This document shows, in pieces, positions 25,925-36,900 of a DNA stretch of 64,000 nucleotides. The notes below the pieces were generated by a model. The model made no database searches and had not been told where the DNA came from. It was given only the letters and a program-made list of their open reading frames with translations. The stretch is from Flagellimonas ochracea. GTDB taxonomy: Bacteria; Bacteroidota; Bacteroidia; Flavobacteriales; Flavobacteriaceae. The stretch is from the NCBI RefSeq assembly GCF_009903685.1, contig NZ_JAAABI010000005.1, positions 62,001 through 126,000 on the forward strand, read 5' to 3'. Position numbers and translations under genes: made by a program. Every line of letters begins with the position of its first letter. Within the stretch, counting starts at the first letter, position 1.

Positions 25925-28900
25925 TTATTGAAGCAGTTTATAGGTCCTTAAAGGACCGTCGTTGGAAGCGCTCAGCAGAAACTGCTCTCTGCTGGAATTG
26001 GACAAAGTTTCCAGACACTTCACATTGCCCTCTAGCAGTAGACCGGAAACCTGTTGAGGAACACTGGTATAACCATCTTTACCATTGGAAAGCAAAATAA
26101 CGCCTGAAATTGCATCCAGTCGTGGTGTTTCCACCTCTGTCTCATAAATATTTCCGGCAGTAACAATATCCTCATAACCGTCGTTGTTGATATCGAAAAA
26201 AGCACAATCCAGCAATGGAAATGCTTGGACTTCTATCGGAAGAATACGCTTTTCAAAATCATTGTTTCCTCGGTTGATCAATACTATGGATTGAAACTCT
26301 GTGACACTGTTTTCATAGGAGTTTTCCAATTTTTCTCCATAAATATCCACCAAACTGGCGTTGGCAAACTCAGAATACGTCTCAAATTTCTCCTTGATAA
26401 AAGGCATCTGTTGTGAGGAGCACTCCCTTCCGCGAACAGGTACATAGGTGTCATGGTATTTTTTGCTCAAAACGATATCGTTGGTGCCATTGTCATCAAA
26501 ATCGGTGGCGTAAACCTTAAATGGCTTCTCTGGCGAGGCTTTGAACTTGATGTTCAGCCCCACATTACCGACAATATAATCTTTGAGCCCATCCTTATTT
26601 ACATCAGTCTCATGGACGGAGAACCACCATCCTCTTTCCTGAAGAAGTTCGTCATCTTCGGAAATATTCTGAAAAGACCCATTTGTGTTGATAAAAACGC
26701 CCACCCCGGTCCATTCTCCAACGGTAATAAAATCCTCCCAGCCATCATTGTTGACATCAGTGGTTTGGATGTCGTTGACAATCCCAAAATTAAGAAGTTG
26801 GGGTGCAATTTTTTGGGTGACATCAACAAGCTCTCCGTTTCTATTTTCGTAAAGTGTGGATGGTTGGGGATTAGGATATTTTTTTGGTATTACCCTGTTT
26901 CCTACTAAAATGTCGTTATCGCCGTCCTTGTCAAAGTCGATAATAGCTACTGCTTTGCCATTTTTCGGATAGGATTTCAATGCGTCAGCTTCTTTTTTAA
27001 TGAATTGTCCTGTTCCATTATTTATATAAAGTCTATCGGCATGATACGAGGAATGTTCTGCAAATTCATTACCACCACTTACCACATACAAGTCAAGGTC
27101 CTTGTCTCCATCAAAATCAAAAAATACCGACTCCATATCCTCAAATTGTGCATCGTTGGACAGGGCAGGGGAGACCATCTTCTTAAACCCATTACCGGTT
27201 TGAATAAAAATTTGTCCGGGCTGCCCGGAAGCGCCACCAATATGAACATCCATAAGACCATCGCCGTTAACGTCTCCTTTGGTGATGAAAGGTCCTATAT
27301 TAGATTGCTTATAAGGGAGGAGTATTTCCTCTTCGAAGTCGTCAAATGCATTTTCTCTATGGGTAAAATCCAATCCTTCAATTTGATGGATTCCCTTTGA
27401 AAAGAATTTTCCTTGTTTTGATTCAGGTTTTGTCTGGATGGTTGCATTTTCTTTATTGAATGTCAGCGTGGAATTGGCAGGCACATTGAATTTTTGCTCC
27501 ACCATGCCATTTTTCCAATAAACTGTAACAGTATCGACCTTGCTGTTTGAACCTAGGCCGAAAAGAGCACTGTTTTCTTGTGAAGACCTATAACCTCTTA
27601 CCCGCTTTACCTCAATCATCTGGGAGTTATCAGCTACCTTTATTTCAACTTTGGCAAACTCTTCGGAAGAATTGCCTTTGGGGATTACTTTAAGATAATT
27701 TCCAAGATTTTTTTCGACGGAAAGGTTTTGGTACACAAAAGCCTCTTCGTCCATGTTATTGATAATGATATCCAAATCACCATCGTTGTCCAAATCACCT
27801 GAAGCCGCTCCGTTGCTGAATGAGAAATCCCCCATACCCCACTCCTTGGAAACATTTTTGAAAATAAGGTCAGCATTTCTTTTGTACATGATGTTTGGAA
27901 GCTTTTCAGAGGGCATAGACTCATAAAGTCTTTGTTTCACCTCGAGCGGTACTTGGGAACCGTACTTCCGACGAGCTTCAAAAACCTTTCGCTGCAGGTC
28001 GTTGTCCAATGCATACCTACGGTAACCATTGGTCACATGAATTTCCTTATGGCCATCCAAATCAAAATCGTTCATGAGTACCGACCAACTCCAATCGGTG
28101 TTCGCGACCCCAGATAATTGGGAAATGTTGTTGAATTTTCCACTTCCAATGTTTTTCTGTAGCGAATTGTACATGTATTGGTAGTGAAAACCGGCTTTGT
28201 TCACCAGATAATCAAACCGTTTGGTGTTCATGGAAGCCATAAGGGTCTTGGAGCGCACATGATCGTTGGCGGCCATGTCCAAAACAAAGATGTCTTGCAA
28301 ATCGTCATTGTCCACATCGGCAATGTCAATACCCATACCATAAAAGGATATCTGTTGGGTGGATTCTTCAATGTTGTCGGTAAAGGTACCATCTTGGTTG
28401 TTCAAATAAAGTACATCGGGCAGGTAGTAATCACTGGCCATGTAGATATCCATCCAACCATCCTCATTAATATCGGATACAATAAGACCAAGACCAAATA
28501 TGGGCTTTTGGAGTCCTGATTCTTTAGTAACGTCCACGAATTGGCCTCCATCATTTCTGTACAGGTGCGAAGAATTGAAATAAATGGTTTCTTGGTTGGC
28601 GTTTACATACCTACCAAAAGTAATGGGATCCATTCCGTACAATTCGTTCTCATTCATCACCAGACAATCGAGATCACCGTCTTTGTCAAAATCAAAGAAT
28701 ACAGATTGCGTACTGATTCCCATGTCTGCCAAACCAAGTTCTTCTGCACGTTCTTGAAACGTTCCATCTCCTTGATTGATGAACATTAAGTTTTTCCGGT
28801 TATCTCTTGTATTAGGGCCTCCTTGGGAAACGTATATATCCATGTTTCCGTCCACATTGATATCCACAAAGGTGACACCATTAGACCAATTTTTTCCAAC

Positions 28901-29284
28901 ATTGATATTCGCAGAGTCAGTGGCATCCTTAAATTTTAGATTACCTTGATTTATATAAAGCCTATTGGGTACCTGATTTGCACAGAAGAAAACATCCAGT
29001 AAACCATCATTGTTAACATCTTCCATTCCAACACCAGCTCCATTGTAGAAGTAGTCGTAGTCGAACAGGTTGTTCATGGTGCCTACATCGTGGGAGATAG
29101 TGTTTGAAAAGTCAACACCGCTTTGTACAGCGTCCAACTTTTGGAACACGGAAACATTTTCAATCATTGTGGTTGAATCAGAGGTTTCATTTTTCTTGTC
29201 TGGTTGGACACAACCTGAAACTAGCACAATCAATATTGGAAGCCAATAACAATAGATTTTTTTTGTGAATATATTCGTAAACAA
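25925..29284 (-). CDS. FG-GAP/VCBS repeat and ASPIC/UnbV lipoprotein
   Basis: 1119 residues with a lipoprotein signal (VSGC, Cys25). The TTG start is chosen because an in-frame stop lies just upstream. Fourteen or so calcium-type DxNxDGxxD repeats are visible in two sets, for example DVNNDGLLD, DFDKDGDLD, DINEDGWMD and later DVNGDGLMD, DFDGDKDLD, DVNNDGWED. They are split by an ASPIC/UnbV domain near residues 540-600 (RVRGYRSSQ, LFGLGS). These are beta-propeller blades, surface-exposed and calcium-binding, often found with Sus-type outer-membrane systems. The role of this one is not known. It is 58 bases downstream of the sulfotransferase-like gene. Confidence 0.9.
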   Translation of the reverse strand: MFTNIFTKKIYCYWLPILIVLVSGCVQPDKKNETSDSTTMIENVSVFQKLDAVQSGVDFSNTISHDVGTMNNLFDYDYFYNGAGVGMEDVNNDGLLDVFFCANQVPNRLYINQGNLKFKDATDSANINVGKNWSNGVTFVDINVDGNMDIYVSQGGPNTRDNRKNLMFINQGDGTFQERAEELGLADMGISTQSVFFDFDKDGDLDCLVMNENELYGMDPITFGRYVNANQETIYFNSSHLYRNDGGQFVDVTKESGLQKPIFGLGLIVSDINEDGWMDIYMASDYYLPDVLYLNNQDGTFTDNIEESTQQISFYGMGIDIADVDNDDLQDIFVLDMAANDHVRSKTLMASMNTKRFDYLVNKAGFHYQYMYNSLQKNIGSGKFNNISQLSGVANTDWSWSVLMNDFDLDGHKEIHVTNGYRRYALDNDLQRKVFEARRKYGSQVPLEVKQRLYESMPSEKLPNIMYKRNADLIFKNVSKEWGMGDFSFSNGAASGDLDNDGDLDIIINNMDEEAFVYQNLSVEKNLGNYLKVIPKGNSSEEFAKVEIKVADNSQMIEVKRVRGYRSSQENSALFGLGSNSKVDTVTVYWKNGMVEQKFNVPANSTLTFNKENATIQTKPESKQGKFFSKGIHQIEGLDFTHRENAFDDFEEEILLPYKQSNIGPFITKGDVNGDGLMDVHIGGASGQPGQIFIQTGNGFKKMVSPALSNDAQFEDMESVFFDFDGDKDLDLYVVSGGNEFAEHSSYHADRLYINNGTGQFIKKEADALKSYPKNGKAVAIIDFDKDGDNDILVGNRVIPKKYPNPQPSTLYENRNGELVDVTQKIAPQLLNFGIVNDIQTTDVNNDGWEDFITVGEWTGVGVFINTNGSFQNISEDDELLQERGWWFSVHETDVNKDGLKDYIVGNVGLNIKFKASPEKPFKVYATDFDDNGTNDIVLSKKYHDTYVPVRGRECSSQQMPFIKEKFETYSEFANASLVDIYGEKLENSYENSVTEFQSIVLINRGNNDFEKRILPIEVQAFPLLDCAFFDINNDGYEDIVTAGNIYETEVETPRLDAISGVILLSNGKDGYTSVPQQVSGLLLEGNVKCLETLSNSSREQFLLSASNDGPLRTYKLLQ

Positions 29285-29342
29285 TTTTCAACAATTTAAT
29301 TATGTGCTGCGTGCTAAACTATGCTATTACTTGGAAGGATTA

Positions 29343-30689
29343 TTATAGACCCAATGCTATTATGGCCAGGTCATCTTTAGAATAGGGATATGCTCTCCAG
29401 AAAAACCCCTGACTAGAAAATTTCCACACTACTTCACCTTGTTCAGTAACCTCCCAAACACCAAAATCCCCCTCGGTTATAAGTCTATTGCCATTAGGAA
29501 GCCGAACCAGTCCAGACACTTTTGGTGAATAAAGGTCCATATCGGTAAAACTCCAATGCACCGCGGGCTCGTTATCAACATTGGGCTGTAATGAAAGCGG
29601 GTTTGGGAGCTCAAGCTCATATGCTGTTGACTGCATTAATTCGGCTCCATTGGTGAAAATGGATATTTTACCCTCATCAGCACCCGTTAAAAGAAGTGGG
29701 TGATGGTTGTTTCGGAATAACCTCTCTCCCGCTGAATTGTCATAGGCCTTGGGATTCCCGAAACGATAAACTAAATCACCACCAACACCATGATTGCCTC
29801 CACTATGGGAAGCAGCTTCTTCGACGGTCGTGCTATGATCTATCACCCAAACCTCATGGTAGAAGTTGACACTCAAATAAATCAAGTCATTTATTTCATC
29901 ATATTCAATTCCGTTAGCATGCATTATATCTCCATCCTCATCAAAATAATAATTAAGGTCAATTAGTTGGGGATTCTCTCCAATCACGCCAAAGTTTTCT
30001 TTAGAATTGTCAAAATCCTGTATGAGATGGTTCCAAGCATGCCATTCCCATACGATTTCATCAGTAGCCGGATTCACTTCGATAATGGCTTCGGGAAAGA
30101 TGTCAATATCCATACTTGAACCAGCTATTTCCGCTTCAGAAGCTGTTTTACGTTCCCACACAATGGTAATAATGTTTCCATTGGGGAGTAGCTCCACATC
30201 ATGGTGTGCAATGTAATCCTCTGACGAATAGTCAAAATCCCAGTCCACAGAACTATCAGGATTCAAAAATTGAAGCTTGCCACCATGTCCCCCAAAGGTA
30301 ATTTTGGGGTCATCAGCTTTCATAATGCCCAAAAGTCTGCCATCTGGAAGAAGTTCAACATCATTTCCAATATCATTGGGCAAATCCCATTCATGGATTA
30401 TGTTCGATTCCTTATCCATTATATAAACGCGGTCATTGCCAGCATCATTGATAAGGATATATCCATCATAAGCAAGGTTCGGGATTAGGAACTCTACTTC
30501 ACCAGCTTTGTTGGATTCTTCATTGTCTGACATATCATCATCAGAAGATTGGTTATCGTTTGGATTGTTATCTGATGGGGTTTCGCTAGCAGGGACTCCT
30601 TCAATAGTATTATCGTCGTCAGTGCTATCACAAGCCAAAAAGAATAAACAAATTAGAACGTGAAGGAAAATGGTTCTACTATGAATCAT
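29343..30689 (-). CDS. Arylsulfotransferase-family (ASST) lipoprotein
   Basis: 448 residues with a lipoprotein signal (LAC, Cys20), an acidic Asn/Asp-rich linker to about residue 60, and a repeated propeller body. Blades carry motifs such as NDVELLPDGRLLGI, HHDVELLPNGNIITI and MHANGIEYDEINDLIYLS, typical of aryl-sulfate sulfotransferase ASST/PF05935-type proteins. His residues in HHDVE and HANG would be candidates for the transferase His. Whether it is an active sulfotransferase or only a propeller relative cannot be decided here. No separate strong promoter is visible; the SusCD terminator ends about 100 bases upstream. Confidence 0.78.
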   Translation of the reverse strand: MIHSRTIFLHVLICLFFLACDSTDDDNTIEGVPASETPSDNNPNDNQSSDDDMSDNEESNKAGEVEFLIPNLAYDGYILINDAGNDRVYIMDKESNIIHEWDLPNDIGNDVELLPDGRLLGIMKADDPKITFGGHGGKLQFLNPDSSVDWDFDYSSEDYIAHHDVELLPNGNIITIVWERKTASEAEIAGSSMDIDIFPEAIIEVNPATDEIVWEWHAWNHLIQDFDNSKENFGVIGENPQLIDLNYYFDEDGDIMHANGIEYDEINDLIYLSVNFYHEVWVIDHSTTVEEAASHSGGNHGVGGDLVYRFGNPKAYDNSAGERLFRNNHHPLLLTGADEGKISIFTNGAELMQSTAYELELPNPLSLQPNVDNEPAVHWSFTDMDLYSPKVSGLVRLPNGNRLITEGDFGVWEVTEQGEVVWKFSSQGFFWRAYPYSKDDLAIIALGL

Positions 30690-30785
30690 AATTTTTTTGT
30701 AAAAATAATCAAAATAGCATTATGTTAGAATCTATCGGGATAATGTTAGGGAAACCATTTCTCTATAGGATTTAAAAAAATGTAA

Positions 30786-30815
30786 AAAGGGCACCCAATC
30801 TGGATGCCCTTCTTT
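30786..30815 (-). terminator. Terminator of the SusCD-lipoprotein operon
   Basis: On the minus strand GGGCATCC and GGGTGCCC (one mismatch) form a stem around a 5-base loop, with A-rich sequence before and TTTTTACATTTTTTT after. It lies 21 bases after the lipoprotein stop and separates that unit from the sulfotransferase-like gene. Confidence 0.85.
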
Positions 30816-30835
30816 ATATAAAGATTTCAATCTGT

Positions 30836-32134
30836 TTATTCACAGACCAATAGTTCGACTGGTCCTGGAGTGGGGTTAGGCCCACCATCGGCAGCAGCCT
30901 TTCCGTTTGGATCTAAGATTCTGAAGATATGCTCTTCCTCATAGGCTCCTGGTACGTACTCTACCACCAATGTTACGGCACCTTCCGGTACGGTAAAGGT
31001 AGCTTCACCACTGTCACCATTTTCCAAGGTAAAGCTTTCGGTGTCCCCATCATCTATGGTTACATCGAATCTAGCCCCGTCCCATCCATCTCCGAACGTG
31101 TCGGTAAACTGGATCGTGTATTCCCCTGGGAATGGCGCATCAGCGTTCAATTGGATACATTCCGTAACAATAACAGGATCAAAGTACTCATCTCCTATGT
31201 CGTTTTCATTGTCCAAGCTGACCGATCGTCCATCTGTAGTGATAATCTCATAGCGCAGATTGAAGCCGTCGTTCAGCCCAAGGTCAGCAAAGGTAAGGTT
31301 GTCGCCGTAAAGTGCCTCCTGGGTCACCACATAGTCATATGTGGCGATACCTTCCTCGTCTACGGTGAAATCCGCTGCGATATCGAAGGTGGCGAACAAA
31401 GCCTCATCCTCTGAAAGGTCTGGCCCGTCTTCCTCAATACTTCTGTCAACAAACCTGCGGTATACATTAAGCGTTTCCAAAAGACCGGCATCGATGAGCA
31501 GGGAATCACCTATAATGATGGTAACCGCATAGTCCTCATTTGGATTGGTCAGCGATACCTCGTTGGCATTAACATCCTCAAGCTCAAACTCTATACCATC
31601 ATCGATATCAAATGTATATTGGAACGGGGAGCTGAAAAACGATCCGCCCTCTACCGTACCGGTAACGGAGTCACTGTCAAAGGAACGTCCGTCCGTAAGA
31701 AACAGCTCCATATCAACTACAAACTGGTCTCCTGGCAAAATGTCAAGTAAAGTGATACCAGCAGCGGTCAAAAGTTCACCAAGTGTAATGCTGTAATCAA
31801 AACTTGGCAGACCATCGGTAGAACCAAACTCGGTGATTGTGGCCAGGGCAACCCCAGAAACCGAATCATCAGTAGTCCCGTTGTTGTCCACAAAGCTCAA
31901 GGTGATTTCCACCCTGTCCAAAAGGTCTCCGTCCTCAATGTCCTGTTCCTGGATGGACCAGGTAAGCTCGGCGTCCTCATCGAACATGTCCAGGCCCCCC
32001 GTCTGGTCCAAGGTCCTGAGGACCGCACCAGCGGTGAAATTGTCCTGCACGAACAGGGTCACCTTGTCGTCCTCGCTACAGGATGCCATAAAGACCCCTA
32101 TTGCGAGCAGTATGTATGTTTTAAAACTTTTCAT
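30836..32134 (-). CDS. Lipoprotein of the SusCD operon
   Basis: About 432 residues from the ATG at 32134 (an in-frame ATG at 32155 adds seven). The lipobox is MASC, Cys19. The body is very acidic and beta-rich, with several repeated strands (VEITLSFVDNNGTTDDS, GDQFVVDMELFLTDGRSFDS). The end carries FTDTFGDGWDGARFDV, a motif seen in secreted Bacteroidetes domains. The gene is 32 bases after susD and its transcript ends at the terminator at 30786-30815. It is likely a surface-exposed partner of the SusCD importer, but its ligand is unknown. Confidence 0.8.
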   Translation of the reverse strand: MKSFKTYILLAIGVFMASCSEDDKVTLFVQDNFTAGAVLRTLDQTGGLDMFDEDAELTWSIQEQDIEDGDLLDRVEITLSFVDNNGTTDDSVSGVALATITEFGSTDGLPSFDYSITLGELLTAAGITLLDILPGDQFVVDMELFLTDGRSFDSDSVTGTVEGGSFFSSPFQYTFDIDDGIEFELEDVNANEVSLTNPNEDYAVTIIIGDSLLIDAGLLETLNVYRRFVDRSIEEDGPDLSEDEALFATFDIAADFTVDEEGIATYDYVVTQEALYGDNLTFADLGLNDGFNLRYEIITTDGRSVSLDNENDIGDEYFDPVIVTECIQLNADAPFPGEYTIQFTDTFGDGWDGARFDVTIDDGDTESFTLENGDSGEATFTVPEGAVTLVVEYVPGAYEEEHIFRILDPNGKAAADGGPNPTPGPVELLVCE

Positions 32135-32166
32135 AAAATTTAAATTTTTGTTCATTGCAATTTTTA

Positions 32167-33897
32167 TTAGTTAGCGGGCGGAACCCCGTTGTCGTCCCAG
32201 AAGACAGTCTGTTGCTGGTTGGCCTTTTGGGAGATGTTCGAGTTGTTGTTCACTGCATCCACTGGATAGTACATGGATTGGATGAACACATCCGGGTCCG
32301 GCTCCAAATTGGGCTGCAAGGTTGTTGGGAAGTTGGTCCTCCTATAAAAATTGTAAGGCTCAACACCGTTCCCAAAATGGGCGATGAAATACTGCTCGCC
32401 TATAATGTCCCACTTTCCATTGTCATCTGCTTCGTCAAAGGCAATTGTGATGGCGTTTATGTAACTGTTCACATCTCCGTCAGATGGAGCAAAAGAGGCG
32501 TCTGCACCTCCCAACCTAGGGGTGGAGAAGGCCTGGACCTTTGCAATGGACTTGTTCACAGCACTGATCAGTGCGGTACGGGCCCCTGAAACATTACCAG
32601 CTACCATGGCACGTTCGGCCAACATGAAGTCAACACCAAAAGCGGTCAACAGGTTGCTGATACCGTTTCCTCCAGTTCCCGAACTGGGGGAAATCTCGGC
32701 AAAGGTATCGTCATCGAAAAGTCCCCCGACTGGGTATACCCCATAGGTGGTTCTCAAAAGTCCATCTGGTGGAATACCATCCGCATCACCGTGATCACGT
32801 CCCCAATAGCCGTTGGGTAAAGAACAGAAAGTAAACCCGCCGTTGACATAATGTGCGGGAGGCGTGTTCAAAGAACAGGTCAAAGTTTCCTCATCCGGAT
32901 CTACCCCTGGAGCTCCTGGAGTCGCATTGTTCTGGCGGTAGAAATAATATCTTAGCCTTGGATCGTCTGAGGTGTCCATCAATTCCATGAGCCAGTTGGA
33001 CATGTATTCCCCCGCACCGGCGTCTTGATAGTTGAGACCGAATCTTGGGTGCCTGGTATCTGGCTGTGTGGCACTGGCCGCAGGCCATTCCCAGAGCAAG
33101 TCCTCGGAGGTGTCCTGGATATAGTTTCCACTGGCAACGATCGCATCGAATGCCGCAAGGGCACTGCCGTCCACCAAACGCTTCTGCATATAGATTTTCA
33201 TCTTCAACGTATTGGCGGCCTTGGTCCAAAGGTCATAATCGTTATCGTAGTAGAAGTCCACTACGGGATCGGCTGATGGTTCACTGGCGAAATTGGCTAT
33301 GGCCTGATCCACCAGAGATAACATGGTATCATAGATTTCAGAGCCCGAATCCAGTGAAGGATTGAAATTTGGCTCAGCGGACTCTGCTAGAACCGCTTCA
33401 GTATAGGGAACATCCCCAAAGAAATCCACCATGGTCACCATCAGAAAAGCCTCGATGAACTGGGCAATGCCAAGGTGGCGGGTAAGCCCAGCTTCCTCGG
33501 CCAAGGGCTGCATCTGTCGGATGTCATTTAGAATACCTTGGTAGGCATTGGCCCATTCGTCATCCAAATCGGAACCTTGGTAGGCGCTAAAATAGTTTCT
33601 TCCGTTCAGATTGACGATACGGGTCAGTTCCATCCCGATTTCGTTGAAACCGTCACCGGTGGTGTTACCACCAGAAGCCCAGTTATCATTATTATCAAAA
33701 TCTGCATCCCCTTCAAACTGTCGAATAAAATCCTCCTGAATTGAGCTCAGGAAGAAATCAGGATTGGCCTGCTCGGGAGTAAGTGCATTTGGGTTTGCAG
33801 TGAGGTCCAGTTCGGTCGTCTCACAGGAAACCAGGGCAACCATGGCCCCAAGGACCGTTGCCGCTAAATATTTATTTATATTTCTCATTATTCTCAT
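32167..33897 (-). CDS. SusD/RagB family nutrient-binding lipoprotein
   Basis: 576 residues from the ATG at 33897; the frame extends further but the lipoprotein signal (ALVSC, Cys25) starts here. The body matches the SusD-like_2 type: LTANPNALTPEQANPDFFLSS near the N-terminus, tetratricopeptide-like helices (WANAYQGILNDI, FIEAFLMVTMVDFFGDVPYTEA) and C-terminal EPYNFYRRTNFP. SusD caps the TonB-dependent SusC barrel and binds the oligomeric substrate. It is 13 bases downstream of the SusC gene. Its GC content and C-ending codons are higher than in flanking genes. Confidence 0.93.
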   Translation of the reverse strand: MRIMRNINKYLAATVLGAMVALVSCETTELDLTANPNALTPEQANPDFFLSSIQEDFIRQFEGDADFDNNDNWASGGNTTGDGFNEIGMELTRIVNLNGRNYFSAYQGSDLDDEWANAYQGILNDIRQMQPLAEEAGLTRHLGIAQFIEAFLMVTMVDFFGDVPYTEAVLAESAEPNFNPSLDSGSEIYDTMLSLVDQAIANFASEPSADPVVDFYYDNDYDLWTKAANTLKMKIYMQKRLVDGSALAAFDAIVASGNYIQDTSEDLLWEWPAASATQPDTRHPRFGLNYQDAGAGEYMSNWLMELMDTSDDPRLRYYFYRQNNATPGAPGVDPDEETLTCSLNTPPAHYVNGGFTFCSLPNGYWGRDHGDADGIPPDGLLRTTYGVYPVGGLFDDDTFAEISPSSGTGGNGISNLLTAFGVDFMLAERAMVAGNVSGARTALISAVNKSIAKVQAFSTPRLGGADASFAPSDGDVNSYINAITIAFDEADDNGKWDIIGEQYFIAHFGNGVEPYNFYRRTNFPTTLQPNLEPDPDVFIQSMYYPVDAVNNNSNISQKANQQQTVFWDDNGVPPAN

Positions 33898-33910
33898 AGT
33901 TTTTTTATTC

Positions 33911-36900
33911 TTAGAATGATGCTTTAACGCTAAGACCATATCTTCTGGAACTTGGGCCGTTGATAAAGTCAAACCCTTGTCCGTTCGATACCCCTAAACC
34001 TGCGGTGTTCGGATCGAAGTTGGCACCTTTGGGCGTGTTGAAGGCCCTGAACCAAAGGTTCTGACCGGATACCGTAAAGGTCAATGCTCCGAAAGGTGTC
34101 CTGTCCAAGAACTTCTTGGGAAGCGCATAGCTCAAAGAGGCCTCTTGCAAACGCAAGGTGGTCGCATCGTATACCTGCATTTCGCTAGGTCCAAACAATA
34201 CATTACTGAACCAAAAGTCAGAGTTGTTGATCTGAAGGTTGTTCGGGTTGCCGTTTGTATCCACACCTGGCAGAATATAGGTGTCCTCTCTGTTCAAGGT
34301 CTCGACGATCAATCCCCTTCCCAACAATGTGGAAATGGTACTGGAGTATACGTCCCCACCTTGTGTATAGTTCCATTGGAACCCAAGGGTGAAATTCTTG
34401 TAGGATATGGAGTTGATGACGTTGGCCACCCAGTCCGGGTTGGGGTCACCAATGATTCCGTCCACTGGATCGTCAACAAAATACCCATCAGCACCTATAA
34501 CGAACTCTCCATTTTCATCCCTGAGGATACGACCTCCGAAGAATACACCCAATGGCTCGCCTTCGATAGCTGCGTTCCCCAAATTGGAGAAACCGGAGTA
34601 TACCACTTGATCGGTATCCTGACCGAGGTCTGTGACCGTTGTTTCATAAGCTGTGAAGTTCACATTGGTCCTCCAAGAGAAGCCTCCCTCTTCTGCGGCC
34701 CTGAACCACTCGACGCCAAGGTCGGCCTCGAGGCCTTCTGACTCTATCTCACCTATATTGGTGGAAGTCCTAAGGAAACCTGTGGCAGGATCGAGAAACC
34801 TGTCGAGGATAAGGTCGTTGGTCGTACGCTTGTACACAGAGGCATCAAAGGTGATACGGTTGTTCCACCATCTTGACTCTACACCTACTTCGATTTCCTC
34901 TAAGGTCTCAGGCTGAAGATTTTCGTTCCCCAAACGTCTTCCTGTTGTATTGGTCACCACGTTCTGTCCCGAACCGTCCTGTACATCCTGTGCATCAAGG
35001 AACAACGTGCTCACGGTCGGGTAGTTGGTATTACCGGCATCAAAGTTGGCCGATACCCCGATACCACCACGAATCTTGAGGTAGTTCAATATGTTCTCCG
35101 ATTTCAATCCGTCAAAAGCGGCGGTCGGTATAAAGGACACACTGGCAGAAGGATAGAACTGGGTCCTGTTGTCCTTGGCAAAATTGGATACCCAATCGTT
35201 TCTTCCCGCCAAGGTCACATACACCATATTGTCGTAGTCAAAATCGGCCTGTCCGTAGACCCCGACAATGTTCTGCTCGCTGAAGTTCTGTATCTCGTTC
35301 TGGTTAAGGAAGTTGAAGTGTCTCAGCACCCCGAACACCTGTTGGCCGTCACTGGCCACACCATTCTGGTCGAACACCGTCCTTCTGGAGGTCGCACCCA
35401 CGTTGAAGGTAGATCCGATCTTCTCGGTGATGTCATAGTCACCGTTAAGCACCAAGTTGTGGTCCCAAATGGTGTTGGTGTTGTTCCAGGTCTCGTAGAC
35501 ACCACTGGCCAATCGCACATCACCACTATTACTGTTTATACCTCCCTTGTTCTGAAAGTTTACGTTGTTCTCACTATAGACATCAATACCTGCACGATAG
35601 ATGATGTTCAGGTTATCGGTGATGTCATATTGCACGGTGGCCTGTCCGAACACCCTGTTGGTCTCTTGGTTGGTCTCCGCATTGCCAATGGTCCAAAGTG
35701 GATGCTGTATGGAGTTGTTCTGACGGTAGTAGACACTACCACCGGTGATAGGGTTTTGAAAAGGAAGCCCCTGTACATCGATACTCCTAGGGGTGAACCA
35801 AAGGTCACCGAACACGGATGAACCCGAACCCGTCGCCCCGTTACCCTGGCTGAGCGCCACTGGGGGGGAGATAAATTTTGTTCTTGCAAAGTTCAGCGTT
35901 CCCGCTACGGTAAACTTGTTTGATAGAATGGCACGTCCACCAACCGATAGGGTGTTACGCGTAACACTGTTGTTCGGTGTAAAGCCATTATCCTTCAGAT
36001 AACCATAGTTAAGGTTGTAACCAATCTTGCCATCATCCGATGCCCCTCGTACATTAATCGATGTATTGGCGACAGCTCCCGTTCTAAAGAACTTCTCCAC
36101 ACTGTCATAAGGCCTCCACTCGTAGCGGGCCCCCTGGAACTCAGGGAACGCTGCCTGTATGGCAGACGTTGATGTGGAATAGGGGTGTGCCAGCGTACCA
36201 TTATCATCAATGTTTGGTTGGTTGCCCCATCCTGCGGGACCTTCTCTGCTAAAGCTCGGTCCCCAGTTACTGAAGAACCATCCGAAATTCTGGTCGAAGC
36301 CGTTACCGTACTCATCCTGATAATCTGGCAACGAGGCAATCTCGTTGAAGAAAAGGGAAGAATTAACAGTAATCTCTGTTTTTTTGGGACCTGATGTACC
36401 CGCGGCGCCACCTTTTGTGGTGATAAGAATTACCCCGTTGCGTCCCTGTGAACCATAAAGGGTGGCTGCGGCCAAACCTCTAAGTACGTTCACACTCTCT
36501 ATGCTGTTCGGATCTAAATCCAGAAAACGGGAAGACCCGTTGTTACCGTTGATAAAGTCCTGACGATCTCCCCCTCTACCCACTGAGTTGGTGTCGGAAC
36601 TGAATGGCACACCGTCCACGATGAACAGTGCCTGATTGCTACCGCTGAATGTGGACTGGCCACGTATCACAACGTTTGTCGCAGAACCGGAAAGACCACT
36701 CTGGTTGGTGATCTGTACACCTGCTGCCTTGCCTTGGAGCACCCTGGCAACGTCACCTTCGGGCCTTGACTCCAACTGTTCCTCGCCGACCTCGGTCACT
36801 GCGTAACCAAGTGCCTGCTTCTCCCTTTTGATACCAAGGGCGGTCACAACGACCTCCTCAAGGGCCTGGGTGTCCTCTTCCATCTGAACGTTCACAACGC

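Noticed and set aside
32155..35821. Several long plus-strand frames opposite susC, susD and the lipoprotein (up to 198 codons)
   Set aside because: They oppose well-supported genes whose raised GC content removes stop codons on the other strand; their products look random.
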